Assembly (NCBI GenBank): GCA_041660965.1
Contig: JBAZVH010000002.1
Span: 185,899 to 249,898 of the forward strand
Origin: Candidatus Gracilibacteria bacterium
GTDB taxonomy: Bacteria; Patescibacteriota; Gracilibacteria; BD1-5; JAGOOR01
Direction of reading: 5' to 3'
Length of the DNA: 64,000 nucleotides
Positions 1 to 11,370 of this stretch are shown piece after piece (within the stretch, counting starts at the first letter, position 1; the number at the start of each line of letters is the position of its first letter). A program made the position numbers and the translations under genes. The notes beneath the pieces were generated by a model. The model did not search any database. It saw nothing but the letters and a program-made list of their open reading frames with translations, and was not told the DNA's origin.

Positions 1-2197
1 GTGGTGTCTTTTTGACGGCCCTGAGTTCGATTATAATCTTAGGTTTTAGGGTAAGTGCTGCAAGCCAGTTTCCTTTTGAGAGCAAAGAAATACTCTCTGG
101 TATTTGATCTTTTGATAATGCTCCACAATAGAGATTGAAAGGGATAGTATCTCTAGAATAACCTTGTGAGATTTCCCTAATTCATGCAAGAAGTTGATGG
201 ATATCAATATTTTTATCAATCTGAACTGCTGCTCTGAGTGCACTATTATCATCTGTATCTGAAGGAGAAAAACCTATTGCCGAGAGCTGATTATCTATCT
301 CTTGCCTCTCTCTATGTTGAGAGAGTAAATGAAATATCACACTGAAATAGTCTTGTATTTTTTGTGATGTCTCTTGTGTTGTAATCCATTGATTCTGTTT
401 CTTCTCCGCTGTCCATTGTAGCATAGGACCATATTCTTCTGCGGATAGTTTTTTGGGGGTATAGTCCATTTCTTCCAATTCTTCAACGGGTATTGTGAGT
501 GTGAGTATTTGTGTTTCTTTATCCCAGAGGTGATGGTCCAAAAAGAAACTTTGTAATTCATTAGCATCTTTTTCTAAAAACATCTCTAGAGCTGTTTGTA
601 GATCTTCTTTCTCAGACTCTTTTGGGCTTTTTGATTCTTCAATAGCAATAGGAGGAGGTACCATTATTGTTTGAGGAGGAATAGGAGGGCTTGATGCGAG
701 TACTTTTACCACTCTTTCTCATATTTCTGCTACCACAGGCAGTTCTTTTTTCTCTTTTGGAATAACAAAGTGTTCTGTACGAAATTCTTCCGATTTTCAT
801 GTTTCAAAACAAACAGTAATACCTATTTGATATTTCTCTCCAGCAACATATGCAAGAGGTTGTCCGAGTAAGAGGGGCTTATTGGTACTTATAGTCTGAT
901 TTGCAAAAGCATCTTTCGAAAGATAAAGAGTATCTTTTATAACTCAATTGTAGATACCAAATCCTGCAACTTTTCCATTTTTATAGATTCGAATCTCGAT
1001 TCTCTTTGTTTCTGCTGGTAATCATTGAGAAAAATGAAGTTCATTTGCATCTAGAGTAAATATAATTCATAAGAGGGAAGGTGTAGTATCTATTTTAGTA
1101 GGAGGTGTGGGAGTAGCGAGTATTCCAATAACCTTACTTGGTACTTTATCAACTCTTTTTGATGATGTTGCCCATCGATCAAGCAGAGTATATAGTTCAA
1201 GAGGCAGACATTTTCGGGTATCCTCGGAAGGCGCATTATCTACTAATAGAGATCATGTAATACTAAATGCATAACAGAACACCTTACTAATCTCACTTTC
1301 TGGATCGAGTAATTTTTCTCTGTATTTTTTCATCCACACTTTCCAGACAGGTCTATAGTTTTCATGTGTTGCAAGAGACTGTATAGTAGGGGAATAACCA
1401 TATATATGAGTCTGACATAAGAAAAAATTTAATCAATCTATATCAAGTTCTGGTCTTTTACTAGAAGCTGCATTGGCGATAAATATCTTCTCATTACGAA
1501 GTTCCAGTCACCATTTTTTCGCTTCTTCGAAGAGTCAAAACTTAGTATCTGACATTCGCATATTTCATCGATTAGTTCAGCCACTTGAAATTTTTGAGAA
1601 ATTATCTCATAAAATTTTTTTTATAAGACTTATATATCGTCTTCACCAGACAGTCGTTATTTGAAATTCTAGTTCATCAGTTATAAATTCTCGTATTGCC
1701 TCTCTTCCGTCAATTACCTCCTTATACTTTGCTTTTATTTCAGCATGTTTTCTCTCTCTGTATACCACGATAGCAAAACAAAGAACCACAATAGTATTAT
1801 CAACTGTTTGTGATATATATGCCAGTAATTCTTCTTGCTGATTTCTGAGTTGCTTTTCTGAGAATCAATCCATGGCTGGGGTTACAATTATAGCATCTAT
1901 GTGTTCCCGCAACAAGCAAAGGGGCCATCGCCACATGAGAGGATATCGATCAAATATTGCCATAATGGTATCTTGATTTTCCATCAAAAAGTCTCATATA
2001 TTCATCGTTTCAATATTACGAGTTTGAGGAATAATATCGCTATATAATTCAGTTAGAAGACTCCTGGCCTCTGCATAATATCTGTCCGGTAGTGTATATT
2101 CTTTTAAACCCAGTTCTGCAGACAATTTTTGCGCATCAATATCATTCGAATGATGGAGTTCGGTTGGCTCTAGTTCTTGTACACGAGAGTGATCCAT
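1..2197 (-). CDS. Hypothetical protein, C-terminus cut by window edge
   Basis: About 732 codons are visible; the gene runs off the left edge. It stays open only if UGA is Gly (for example at 1994, 719 and 182). ATG at 2197 is chosen; an upstream TTG at 2233 is in frame and would add a short hydrophobic stretch. The N-terminal half is charged and helical, with a short hydrophobic segment near residues 130-140. A Pro/Thr-rich linker near residues 365-380 precedes or follows a beta-rich stretch (residues ~380-480) and a second Pro-rich stretch near residue 500. No family recognised. It is the last visible gene of a same-strand series that includes the sigma factor at 4842-7292. Confidence 0.8.
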
Positions 2198-2295
2198 AGT
2201 AGAGTAGTTTACCTTGACAAGCAATAATCCCAATAAGAGAATTGCTATATCTATTATTTATATTGTAATATACTTATATTTTTTATTTTGCAAGT

Positions 2296-2961
2296 TTAAT
2301 CTCTGTCTATATATCACAAAGTTAACCTATGTATTTTCCACATTTCATAAAACTCATTCTGTTTCTCCGGTTGCATATCTGAAAAGTGACCATTTTTAAC
2401 GAGAATATCTATCTTCTTCAAGAGTATATTTACCTCATTTCTCAGTCGAGCACGAATTCATTGTATGCTCTTTCTGAGCTTTGGCAGTCCTCGTTTTCCG
2501 ATGGATTCATCGAGTTGTCAGGAGAAGAGTCGCTTGCGTTGTAAAATAAGATTTTCCCACAAGAGAGCGATAATCTGTTCCGATTGAGAAATATGGTATA
2601 TCATCAGAAAGAACCGATATTTTGAGTGAAGCTTGCTAATAGTTTTTTGCATTGCACGAAGAGCATCTATATAGTCAGCTTTTTTGATTCCTTCGAGCCG
2701 ATCAAAGGAATCATGCTCTGTGAAATCTACTGCTTCTTCTTGGACAGAGAGCAGAAACATATATATTTCTTCTGCTCGTCTTTGTCAGAGCTCCCATGCC
2801 ATCAGGAGATCTGTGCCGTCACCACTATCTGCTGTGATAATAACATCATCGACCATATCCTGTATAGTATGTTCGAGGTCTTGCAGAGTAGATCGACATG
2901 CTCAGAGCTGATTGATGGCTCTTTGAGCAGGGGAGCTATCTTCTGGTAGTTGGTGTCGCAT
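2296..2961 (-). CDS. Hypothetical helical protein, 221 aa
   Basis: Open from ATG 2961 (MRHQLPED) to TAA at 2296 with UGA read as Gly at 2902, 2785, 2518 and 2314. The composition is mostly charged and helical; no signal peptide or membrane segment and no recognised domain. It starts 43 nt after the stop of the 597-aa gene upstream. A shorter ORF in another frame starts at 3005, overlapping the upstream stop, but reaches a TAG at 2727 after 92 codons, so I prefer this frame. Function unknown; co-linear with the sigma factor cluster. Confidence 0.75.
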
Positions 2962-3004
2962 AGTATTGTAGTATGAATAGGGTCTAAAAATTCTATCCCC
3001 ACCA

Positions 3005-4798
3005 TTATTTACCAAGTTTTCTAACAATTTTTTTAGCACTTCGTAAATAATCTGACTTATTTGCTGGTTTCCTGCCGTGAGGGTATTCTCTCAGAAGCCC
3101 TATCTCTACGGGATCTTTGAGTGATGATTTTGGAGACACTCTTTCCTCATAGAGGAACCAATTATCATCTTGGAGAGGTATAGTGAGAATAATTTTTTCC
3201 ATTCTTGTCGATAAGGCATCATACGTATTTATACTCTCTAGATCGTTTATCAGAGCCACATATAGGGCATTTGCTTTCAAAAGTTCTGCAATCCTCTCCT
3301 TCCAATGATATTTCGTGGTGTAGAGAGCAACATCTTCTGAAGTAAAAAGCTTTCCACAGAGCTCAAAAGCTATATGTATGGTTTTTTTTGAGGAACTACC
3401 TTCTGCTTTCGAGCAATCACAGAGAGCATCCCAGAGATCCATCTGTATATCATCTGTTTCATTATTCTTAAACTCTCACCATTGCTCTACAAAATCCCTA
3501 TACTTTCTATCACTATGCAATTGGCATAAAGGACGTAAAAAGGCCATCCATTGCTGATTTTCGAGGATTTCAAGAGCCAGGGTCTCGTAATCAGGTGGTT
3601 CGTTTACGATGGTCGGGGCAGGTTGAGGAGGAGTATTTGGTTTCACCGGAGCAGGTTGGACTGCGGTTACAATTTTTTGAGGAGTAGGAGGAGTCTTATT
3701 TGGCTGGGTACTCGGCGTAGGTGCCCCTGTTGTTTCTGTGGGTGTTTGTGGTGATAAAAAATCCTCACCGAATACATATCTCAAAACACTTTCCCATTTT
3801 TTATGGTCCCCAAGTCTTTTGATTGCCTGGAGAGTATTGAGTAGTCCTATATATTTAGTTCTTAAAAAACTCTCAAAGATTAAACTATCATGACTACCTT
3901 TTTGGCAAGATTTCTTCCAAGCTGCTCGGATTTCTTCTTCATGTTCTCTTATATCATCACGATGTTTAGTCAAAACTTCGGGTGTTGATTTGCGAGTAGG
4001 GTGTTGATTGTGTGGTACTTCGTGATGTAGTGGTCCACTAAAATTTCGTTCTGGTTGAATTCTATCTGGTTTTGGTGGCATATTTATTCAATCACGTACT
4101 CTCTTTACAACAGCAACCCCTATCTGGTGGAGGGTTGCTGCATCTATAGTTCTCGGGAGTGGTCATCGAGATATATTGATAGCGGGAGCTACCATACGAG
4201 GTATTGCTGACCCAATAGGTTTCTCTGTTGGTTTCTCTGGAGTGGTTTTTGCTGGAGCAACAGCTTCTTTCTTTTGCTGTGATTCTTTTAGGAGAGCCAT
4301 AATCGCTGTACGTGCTGGTCACACAATAGGTGTTTTAAGGCCAGCAATGTCTAGAGTTAAAAATCTCGCTTCTTCAACCATCTGCGCAGCGACGGTATCC
4401 TCTCGTATACTCTGTATAATATCTACCACTGTTCTCTCGGATGAAAAGTCACGATCAATACTTGCGAGCTCTTTCCTCACGTCCTGTGCGGTTATATCTG
4501 TATTATTAAAATACTTCCTTTTGTATCTGATAATAGCTTGGAGCGTTGCCCACTTACTTTTTTTTGTTTTGTCTGTACGTTGATTAAGTGTTGTCATCAT
4601 AGTAACTACCGATTGCTCTCCAGCTAGGAATGCAGCAATAGCAGTAGGGATTCTCTTCCCATCTTTTTTCGTGGTCATAGAAAGATGCAGATTCTTTCTC
4701 CATTGCCTCAATGTCTCATCATCTGAAATACGATCACGAAGAGCCGGTAACTCATATAATTGAGGTTTGTCAGGTGATGATGATAGAGAGAGGGGCAT
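3005..4798 (-). CDS. Hypothetical protein with Pro-rich linkers, 597 aa
   Basis: A single reading frame from ATG 4798 to TAA 3005, crossing UGA codons at 4319, 4163, 4088 and 3476. Three globular, mainly helical parts are joined by low-complexity linkers: residues ~180-200 (Ala/Pro/Lys/Glu) and ~348-398 (Pro/Thr/Gln). Residues ~80-110 (KWATLQAIIRYKRKYF and following) loosely resemble a stretch in the N-terminal extension of the neighbouring sigma factor. No catalytic motif, signal peptide or membrane segment. It starts 43 nt downstream of the sigma-factor stop, probably the same transcript. Function unknown. Confidence 0.8.
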
Positions 4799-4841
4799 AT
4801 TTGTAGTAGAGGGTTGTATTATTGTGGTTCGTATATTTATT

Positions 4842-7292
4842 TTATTTCATTTTTCTGAGTGCAATTTTAACTTCTATGGGGAGCTTGCTGAGAGCACTGT
4901 CTATGATGGTATTAACCTTTCAGATGGGTGTTTGTTCATTTGCGCTTATTTGGCTTACTGATTGTTTTGGTTGCCCCAGTCAGTATGAAGCAATGAGTAT
5001 TCTCTGTTCTCGGTCGGAGCATTTCTCCGCAATATGCCGAAGAAGCTCATCAACTGAAAAATTAGGGGTGACAGTGTGAGCAGTAAGTGGAGCATCTGGA
5101 GTTTTCTCTACAAATGGATTGTGATGAGGGAATCTTCTACGCATTTTTCTGAGAGCTTTTGCTTCGATTTGGCGGATTCGTTCACGGGTCACTCCAAATT
5201 GACGCCCTACCTCTTCGAGGGTGTGAGGTTCTTCACCATACAGACCAAAACGTTGTATGATAATTTCTCGTTCCTCAGGTTTCAATCCTTGTAAAATCTC
5301 TGTAACAATACCCCGTTCATCGTGTAGGATGGCTCCTTGATCACTTCCTGGAGCATGCGAGTCAGCGATGAAGTCTCATTTTGTAGCACTACCACTTTCT
5401 TCACCCGATGGTGCATCGAGGGAGACAGCTTGTTGCATAGTTTCTCGCCATCTTACTATTGTCCGGAGTTTTATACCTAATTCCTCAGAAATTTCCTCGT
5501 TGGTTGGTTTACGTCAGAGCTCGTTTGTCATCAAATTGATGACTCTTCATAATAGTGTATTTTTTCATATTTGATGGACTGGTAAACGGACTGTTCTACC
5601 TTCATTGTCGAGAGCACGTTTGATAGCTTGTTTGATCCACCAGGTGGCGTAAGTAGAAAATGTATTATCAAAGGAAGAGGGGTCAAATAGCGTAGCTGCT
5701 TTATGAAGTCAGATATTTCCCGCTGAACACAAGTCCAGTATATCTACCCCATAACCAGCATATTTCCGAGCTATAGTAAATACGAGTCTTTGATTATGTA
5801 TTTTGAGTTTATCGAGAGCAACCAAAGCCCGACCTGTGATTTCACTGCTCATCTGCGAGAGGATGAGATCCGCTAGTTTTTTTTGTGTTGAGGTTCATTC
5901 TAGAAATGCAGAAGCTATTTTGCGGATTGTGGTCAAGAGTTCTCAGGTAAGTATCTGTCTTGCTTTCAAAGTAGATACACTTCTTCGTGTGCCTGGAATT
6001 GAAATTTTCTTTGAGATTTTTTGAGGCGTATATTGGAGGAGTTCTCATATTTGCGTGAGCAGTTCATCGGTCAGGGGTACTTGATGACATCTTCTCACCG
6101 CTCTTTGTATGATTTTTCCGAGCAATATTACTTCCTCATTGGGGAGTATCGGATGGTTGAGAACTTGACGCTTGTAGGCACTCAATCCGTCACTGTAATC
6201 TCTTCATACAGGTGATGGTGAAGAATCATCTTGGTCTTCATCTTCATCTCATATTTTTTTGTCAGATACACTCTCGTCTTCGCCTTCGTCTCAGTCAAGT
6301 ATTGCTGCTTCGTCTTCTTCCTCTCCATCTTCTACCTCTTCTTCAGGAAGTAGTTTTTTCTTTGGAAGCTGAGAATCAAGCATTCTTTTTTTGCGAGGTT
6401 TTTTGGGTTTTGATGTTTCTTTTTGTCGTGGGGCAATAGGAGCTGGTTGAGGAGCTTCGATTATTGTAGGAGATGTTGGAGGTTTTTCTCATTTTTTCTC
6501 ATTCTCATCTTGACGTGTTTTCTGAACCAAAGTTTGTAAATATCTGGTAGCAACAGAGATGTTTGTATCAACAGTAGCATTGTTCATACCCAGTTTTTCT
6601 GGTATCTCTTTTTTTGGAAGAGCTTTTTTTACATCAAATGTACCTGTCTCCCGATCGTATCAGTAGAAGAGACAGAAGGTTTGCCACTGCCTTGTTTCCC
6701 AATTAATACGAGCATTTTGTGGGATGGCGGGTGGAGAATCTGGAAAGTATTTTGTGTGTTTTGAAGATGCTTTGTTTCAAGTCTTCGTCGTTTTTCAAAG
6801 TGTAGTCACTGGCACATCATTTGCTGGCTCTGGATCAAGAGGGGGAGCTTCTGCTGGTGCTCTTTCATCCGACTCATCATGTGTAGGAGGTGGTGATAGC
6901 TCTCTGTCTAGCACTGTTAGTTTCTTTTCTTCTATGAGGAGAATATTTTGAAACAAAAGAGACCCCTCTCTGAGCATCCTCTGAATAGCATCCCTTCGTA
7001 CGTCGATCCCGTGAAATATACCACCACACATACCACGATAGACGGTTTGTATGAGTTCTCTCATAGTGCGTTCCTGAGTAGTATCGATTGTTATGGATTC
7101 TCTTCTGAGAGCGACTAAGACATGATCGACGACGTTTTTCTGTACATCAAATATAAGAGGTGATATTGCCACAATCCGCATCAAGTGAACCTGAATACAT
7201 CCTATCACACTTAGGACATCTTTTCTCTGTACTGCCTCATAGGTCTCCTGTTGAGGAAAAGAAATTATTTCAGCTGGTATATCTGTCAGCAT
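4842..7292 (-). CDS. rpoD: RNA polymerase sigma-70 family factor with long N-terminal extension
   Basis: The C-terminal half is a primary-type sigma factor: region 2 with [16 protein letters not shown] near residue 545, region 3, and a region 4 HTH with [17 protein letters not shown] near residue 695. It should direct core RNA polymerase to -35/-10 promoters. At 816 aa it is much longer than most primary sigmas. About 390 residues precede region 1.2: a helical domain (1-150), a Pro-rich linker, a small module around FYGYDRETG (residues ~197-260), a Lys/Pro-rich stretch and a very acidic stretch (~320-350). Some 95 extra residues follow the HTH. ATG 7292 lies 5 nt after the upstream stop. In-frame UGA = Gly occurs throughout, for example at 6795, 6660 and 4980. 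Confidence 0.9.
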
Positions 7293-7297
7293 GATAC

Positions 7298-8530
7298 TTA
7301 TTTGATAAGCTGGATACAATCACTATGTACATCAATCCTTATCGCGAATCATTGTGTCAAAAGTGCCTGTAATATGAGAGGAAGATAGGAATTTATTTCT
7401 GCGGCGGTTTTTGTGCATTGTTCGGCGAGTGTGCTGATATGCAGAGCTTCTGTTGCATCAAAGAGCGCCGTGAGAATCTTCCTACCCGTCTCATCCAGAT
7501 CGAGAGCTGCTATGGCATCTTTCGAAAACTCTTTTATTTCCAATGGTTGGCTCTGGGTAATCATTCTTGGGTCAAATGGTTGATTCAGGAATTCATTTTC
7601 TGGGATAGGGGTTGGTGGAGTTGGTGCTGGGGTTTCCGTTTTTTCAGGACCTGCCGAAGGAGAATCGTATATAAAGCGTATTCATCCACCCTTACATCTT
7701 TCAAATGGTACTGATTTTTTGGCCGCTTCAAACGTGAGACGAATTTTACGGAGTAATTGGTTTAAATTTACATCTGGTATGTTCTCAGCTCCTATTTTTT
7801 CTGCATACGCGCTTTTGAGTTCCTCATTTGTTATAATCCACTTTCTTTCTATGTACCATTGAGCAAGGATCGGTACCATCTTCATCCGTTTATCAAATTT
7901 AACCCCACACCATAAAAATTCTTCAGGGTTTGTTTCAGTATTGGTTTGGCTTTCAGGCAAGATTCTTTGTTTAGATGGCTCTTCTCATGGAAGTCTGATC
8001 GGTGGTGCATCGACCAGGGCTACAGGTTTGGATGATGCTACTGGTATTTGATTCTGTATTGTGCGAGATGTCTCATCGAGTATAGCAAGGACACGATTTG
8101 TATAATGCAATATCATAGTAAGCTCTGCATTGGCATGGAGTCTCTTTACAGCATCAATCGGTGTAGCACCGGGTATGCTATCAGGTACCTGAACAGTCGC
8201 TATCAGAGGATTATGCGGTTCGGTAGCATGATGGAGAATCCCGTCTGCTTCAAGTACTTTCCGTATCTTTCCAACAACTCGAAAAATTTCTGCAGTCACG
8301 GTGATAAAATCCCCATTTGTCTTCACGGTATCGAGTTTTGTTAGCAATGTGTCTACTAAATCATCAGTATCTCTGAGACAAGGGAAACTCTGGATATTTT
8401 CACGAAGTGCTTTTGCTACGTCTCAGAGTGATCATTCTGGGACCTGTCATAGCCAGGTTTGTCCTTGTGCTGTCAGAAGTACGATATCAGAGAGGGGAGG
8501 AGTTTCTTCTGCATTTGCTGGAGGTGTCAT
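7298..8530 (-). CDS. Hypothetical protein, 410 aa, upstream of sigma factor
   Basis: Open from ATG 8530 (MTPPANAEE) to TAA 7298 with UGA = Gly at 8447, 8432, 8423, 7985, 7682 and 7349. An N-terminal helical region is followed by a short linker, a compact segment near residues 205-245 with Trp and Tyr, a Pro-rich linker near residues 290-320 and a small helical C-terminal domain (~320-400). No signal peptide, membrane segment or recognised family. It ends 5 nt before the sigma-factor ATG, so the two are very probably co-transcribed and may be functionally linked. Probable first gene of the cluster 8530-1. Confidence 0.75.
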
Positions 8531-8669
8531 AGAGAAATATGATGGAATAGAAAAATATTTCGTTTATTTTTTGCGAAATACGTTCCATTCATCATATTAA
8601 AATGCTAAAATTGTCAAAGAAAATTTTTATGGTATTATTCTTAATAGAAATAGAACTAATTTTATACAT

Positions 8670-9749
8670 CTATATTCTCAAAGTATCTTCTTTTTGTCCT
8701 ATATCTGCGAGTGATTTTATCTTCGCTTCTCATGATATGAGACGAGGTTGTCCGTAGTTTTCGATGAGTATCGGATGAAGGGTGATGTCCTGAAGAGTGG
8801 TAATACCAGCTTCTTTTTGTAGAGAAACCTGCACCGCAAGTCCGGTTTTTGTTTCCTCGCTAAAGTCTTGATCAAAGACAAAATTCCCGAGAGAGTAGAA
8901 GATATATTTTCCTTGGTATGATTCGACTCCCTGAGTCCAGTGAGGGTGTGCTCCAAACACGATATCAGCTCCTGCATCTATGGCACTATGAGAGAAATCT
9001 TTCTGTAATTTCGTTAGCTCGCGAGTGTATTCAGCACCGCCATGCATCATCACGACCACAAAATCAGCATTCTTCTTTGCCTCTTGTACTGCGAGAGTGA
9101 GCTTTTGAGCATCTTGCATTCGTGCGACTCGGTCGTTCATACCTATGCCACTATCATTGTATGCGGCGTATGATGCACCGATAAGAGCAATTTTTATTCC
9201 GTTTCTTTCAACAATCTGTGGTTGCCATGCTTCAGTTCATGTTTTACCAGCACCGAATGCTTTAATACCTATTTCTGATAGGAGCTTTTGAGTCGTACTG
9301 AGGCCTTCTTCACCCTGGTCCATGCTATGATTATTGGCGAGATTGAGTGCCGCAAAATTCATTCCCGGCAGTTCATGTATCAGGTGGGGGAGGGCATTGA
9401 AATTCATCACTTTTTGGTACGAATATACTTCAGTTCCATCAGTAGGTCACTCGAGATTGCCGACGACAAAATCAGCTAAATGCAGAAAAGAGCCAATATT
9501 TTCCCATATCCAGCCAGCCCTTCCTGATTTTTCTGCATGTCGAGCCACATTGCGTGAGAGCATGATATCGCCGACGACGACCAAACTAGCAATTTCTGGT
9601 ATTGACTGGACTGTGGAGGGTGGGGGAGCAGTAACATCTGGCTTCTTGGGAGTTGAAAGTACTAGAAATCAGATATATCCAGCCATAATATAGCTACTCG
9701 CTAAGAGACCGATACTAAGAGAGATTCTGAGATTCAATTTGAGAAACAT
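8670..9749 (-). CDS. CapA-family metallophosphatase-like protein
   Basis: The 359-aa protein matches the CapA/PgsA family (calcineurin-like fold) in order: VVGDIMLSR, NLEGP, NLANNHSMDQG, LIGASY, VVMMHGGAEY, FGAHPHW and YSLGNFVFDQ carry the expected Asp, Asn and His metal ligands. An N-terminal hydrophobic segment (residues ~10-30) should anchor it in the membrane with the enzyme outside. The family is named for poly-gamma-glutamate capsule synthesis, but many members act in unknown cell-surface chemistry. ATG 9749, stop TAG 8670. It lies alone between an intergenic region and the 410-aa gene, with no capB/capC genes nearby. Confidence 0.9.
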
Positions 9750-10058
9750 GATGAGAAGAATAGTATTGGTTTTTTCTATTTTACCATCAAAAAAATCCGC
9801 TTGAGCGGATTTGTAGTATTTTGATGCCCTTCAAGACATTCGTCGAACTTTTTGAGCGGTTGTATGAGTTTTTGAAGTGGGAGTGGGAGGAGTGGAAAAT
9901 GGGAATTTCTGAGATTCTCATTTTTTAAAAATACCTTTTCTGATCATCTGTTGCTGGACTGATATCTGTTATAATACAGTCATTTCAAATTATTTTCCCA
10001 TTTCATTGTGGACGAATTGAACCCGAACTCCACCATGTCTGATTGCTCGCATTAAATT
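9750..10058. other. Intergenic region, no supported gene
   Basis: 309 nt between the CapA-like gene and the 173-aa gene. On the minus strand it holds a 20-codon ORF and a 46-codon ORF that runs into the terminator hairpin; both look spurious. A TATTAT/TATAAC-like box lies near 9965-9975 on the minus strand. The only firm element is the terminator at 9786-9812. No tmRNA, RNase P or SRP RNA signature was found. Confidence 0.5.
9786..9812 (-). terminator. Rho-independent terminator (minus strand)
   Basis: AAATCCGC - TCAA - GCGGATTT forms an 8-bp stem with a tetraloop, followed on the minus strand by a T run. It would end transcripts coming from the 173-aa gene region, just upstream of the CapA-like gene. 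Confidence 0.75.
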
Positions 10059-10580
10059 TTAACACCACCCTTCCTCGTGATCACGTTCCCTCATACGCCA
10101 CATAATAGATCCCCTCAGAAGAAGGAAGATCGACTTTTGGTCAATCTTCCAATAGGCAACTTCTTTTCTAACAGCTATTCCGTTACTCGCGCATGTTTGT
10201 CACCAAGTTATATGATGACAGTCTACTGAACCTACTCATCCACATCCTCATCTTCTTTCTCCTGTACTCGGATTTAATCAACTGTTACCACCACTACCAA
10301 CTTGGTAAGTTCCTTGTACAATTTGAACCCCGTGCCCTTCATATAGTTGAATAACTATTTCAGGTATCATGAAACGATGATTCAGCGGTATAGTAGCCTT
10401 TGTCCCACCTGCAGCTATTACATTACCTATTGTATTTCGTACTTTTATAAATACCTCCATTTCATCTGGTGGTAGATTGATAACAACTTGTCGATCAGTT
10501 CTTAATACATCAGGAAAACCTTCTCATACAGTCTTGAGCAGTTCGTAACTCAGACTTCATGTACTTATTGTTGTTCACAT
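10059..10580 (-). CDS. Hypothetical protein with Cys-containing C-terminus, 173 aa
   Basis: Open from ATG 10580 to TAA 10059 with UGA = Gly. The first ~100 residues look beta-rich (for example VVINLPPDE, NVIAAGGTKATIPL, VIQLYEGHGVQI), and a Gly/Ser stretch leads to a C-terminal part with several Cys and a His pair. No signal peptide or membrane segment is obvious. It lies just downstream of the tRNA terminator and has no informative partners. Family not recognised; the beta-rich N-terminus could be a structural or phage-tail-like fold, but that is a guess. Confidence 0.6.
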
Positions 10581-10588
10581 AAATTTTT

Positions 10589-10619
10589 AAAATACTCTCT
10601 ATATTCTAGAGAGTATTTT
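10589..10619 (-). terminator. Terminator after the tRNA-Glu/Pro/Ile group
   Basis: An 11-bp inverted repeat (AAAATACTCTC / GAGAGTATTTT) lies 16 nt downstream of the encoded CCA of tRNA-Glu on the minus strand, with A/T-rich flanks. It probably ends the tRNA transcript. Confidence 0.7.
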
Positions 10620-10634
10620 GTATTGTCAAAATAT

Positions 10635-10709
10635 TGGTGACCCCACGGAGAATCGAACTCCGGTTTACTGGATGAAAACCAGCTGTCCTGACCGTTAGAC
10701 GATGGGGCC
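10635..10709 (-). tRNA. tRNA-Glu (TTC)
   Basis: Minus-strand cloverleaf: acceptor GGCCCCA / TGGGGTC, anticodon loop containing TTC between CTGG and CCAG, T arm with GTTCGATTC, and an encoded CCA end. Total 75 nt including CCA. Confidence 0.95.
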
Positions 10710-10849
10710 AAAAATTCGTTTACGAATTTTGATAAACCAGATAACCAGATAAAAAGATAACGAGACGACTGGATAATCAGATAACTAGATGAATCCTGTA
10801 TTTCTTGTTTAGATTATCTCGTAATCTAGTTCTCTCGTTCTCTGTGATT

Positions 10850-10926
10850 TGGTCGGGAAGACAGGACTCGAACCTGCAACCCCCGCGTCCCAAACGCGGT
10901 GCGCTAGCCAATTGCGCCACTTCCCG
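10850..10926 (-). tRNA. tRNA-Pro (TGG)
   Basis: Acceptor CGGGAAG / CTTCCCG with discriminator A and encoded CCA; anticodon stem CCGCG / CGCGG around loop TTTGGGA gives anticodon TGG. 77 nt including CCA. A partial copy of its 5' end (the CTTCCCG-containing stretch on the plus strand) recurs at about 10966-10979. Confidence 0.95.
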
Positions 10927-11089
10927 ACATGGCTGTAAACGTGTGCGCTGCTCCGCCTAGGCGGACGCCACTTCCCGACTTGGCTTCACGAGATAGAGCA
11001 TGAGCAGAAGAAAATAGAAAAGAATTATCTTTATAAATCCATTCTCTAGCTTTTACTCTAGCTCTTATCTTTGCTTGCAGAGCAAGCAA

Positions 11090-11166
11090 TGGTGGGTATG
11101 CCTGGATTTGAACCAGGGACCTCGTCCTTATCAGAGACGCGCTCTAACCAACTGAGCTACACACCC
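11090..11166 (-). tRNA. tRNA-Ile (GAT)
   Basis: Acceptor GGGTGTG / CATACCC, anticodon stem CGTCT / GGACG around CTGATAA (anticodon GAT), T loop GTTCAAATC, encoded CCA. 77 nt. It lies just downstream (minus-strand sense) of two decayed copies at 11177-11271 and 11371-11453. Confidence 0.95.
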
Positions 11167-11176
11167 ATAACAACTC

Positions 11177-11271
11177 ACCAGGGACCTCGTCCTTATCAGA
11201 GATGCGGGCTAACTATGAGAAATGAGTGAATCTCATTTCGATGTCAGAGCATCTGCAATTCGGACACACCC
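11177..11271 (-). pseudogene. Degenerate tRNA-Ile copy 1
   Basis: On the minus strand it begins with the tRNA-Ile acceptor GGGTGTGT and later matches its anticodon arm and start of the T arm (CTCTGATAAGGACGAGGTCC), but the D arm is replaced by about 45 nt containing a GAAATGAG / CTCATTTC hairpin, and the T arm and 3' acceptor are missing. It cannot form a normal tRNA. Confidence 0.7.
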
Positions 11272-11370
11272 ATAACAACTTCAACTCACAAATCAGGGAC
11301 CCGAGCGAATTTTACGCCTGCCAAAGCAGGATGAAGTAAAATACGTGAACCGTGGGTGATCAGACTAACG

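Noticed and set aside
2727..3005. 92-codon ORF starting at the stop of the 597-aa gene
   Set aside because: The overlapping frame 2296-2961 is longer, continues through UGAs and has normal composition.
9820..10058. Two small minus-strand ORFs (20 and 46 codons) or a structural RNA
   Set aside because: No RBS, no conserved features, one runs into the terminator, and no tmRNA, SRP or RNase P signature was found.
10711..10849. GATAACCAGATAA-type low-complexity spacer as a regulatory repeat
   Set aside because: Irregular short A/T-rich repeats between tRNAs with no clear unit or partner.
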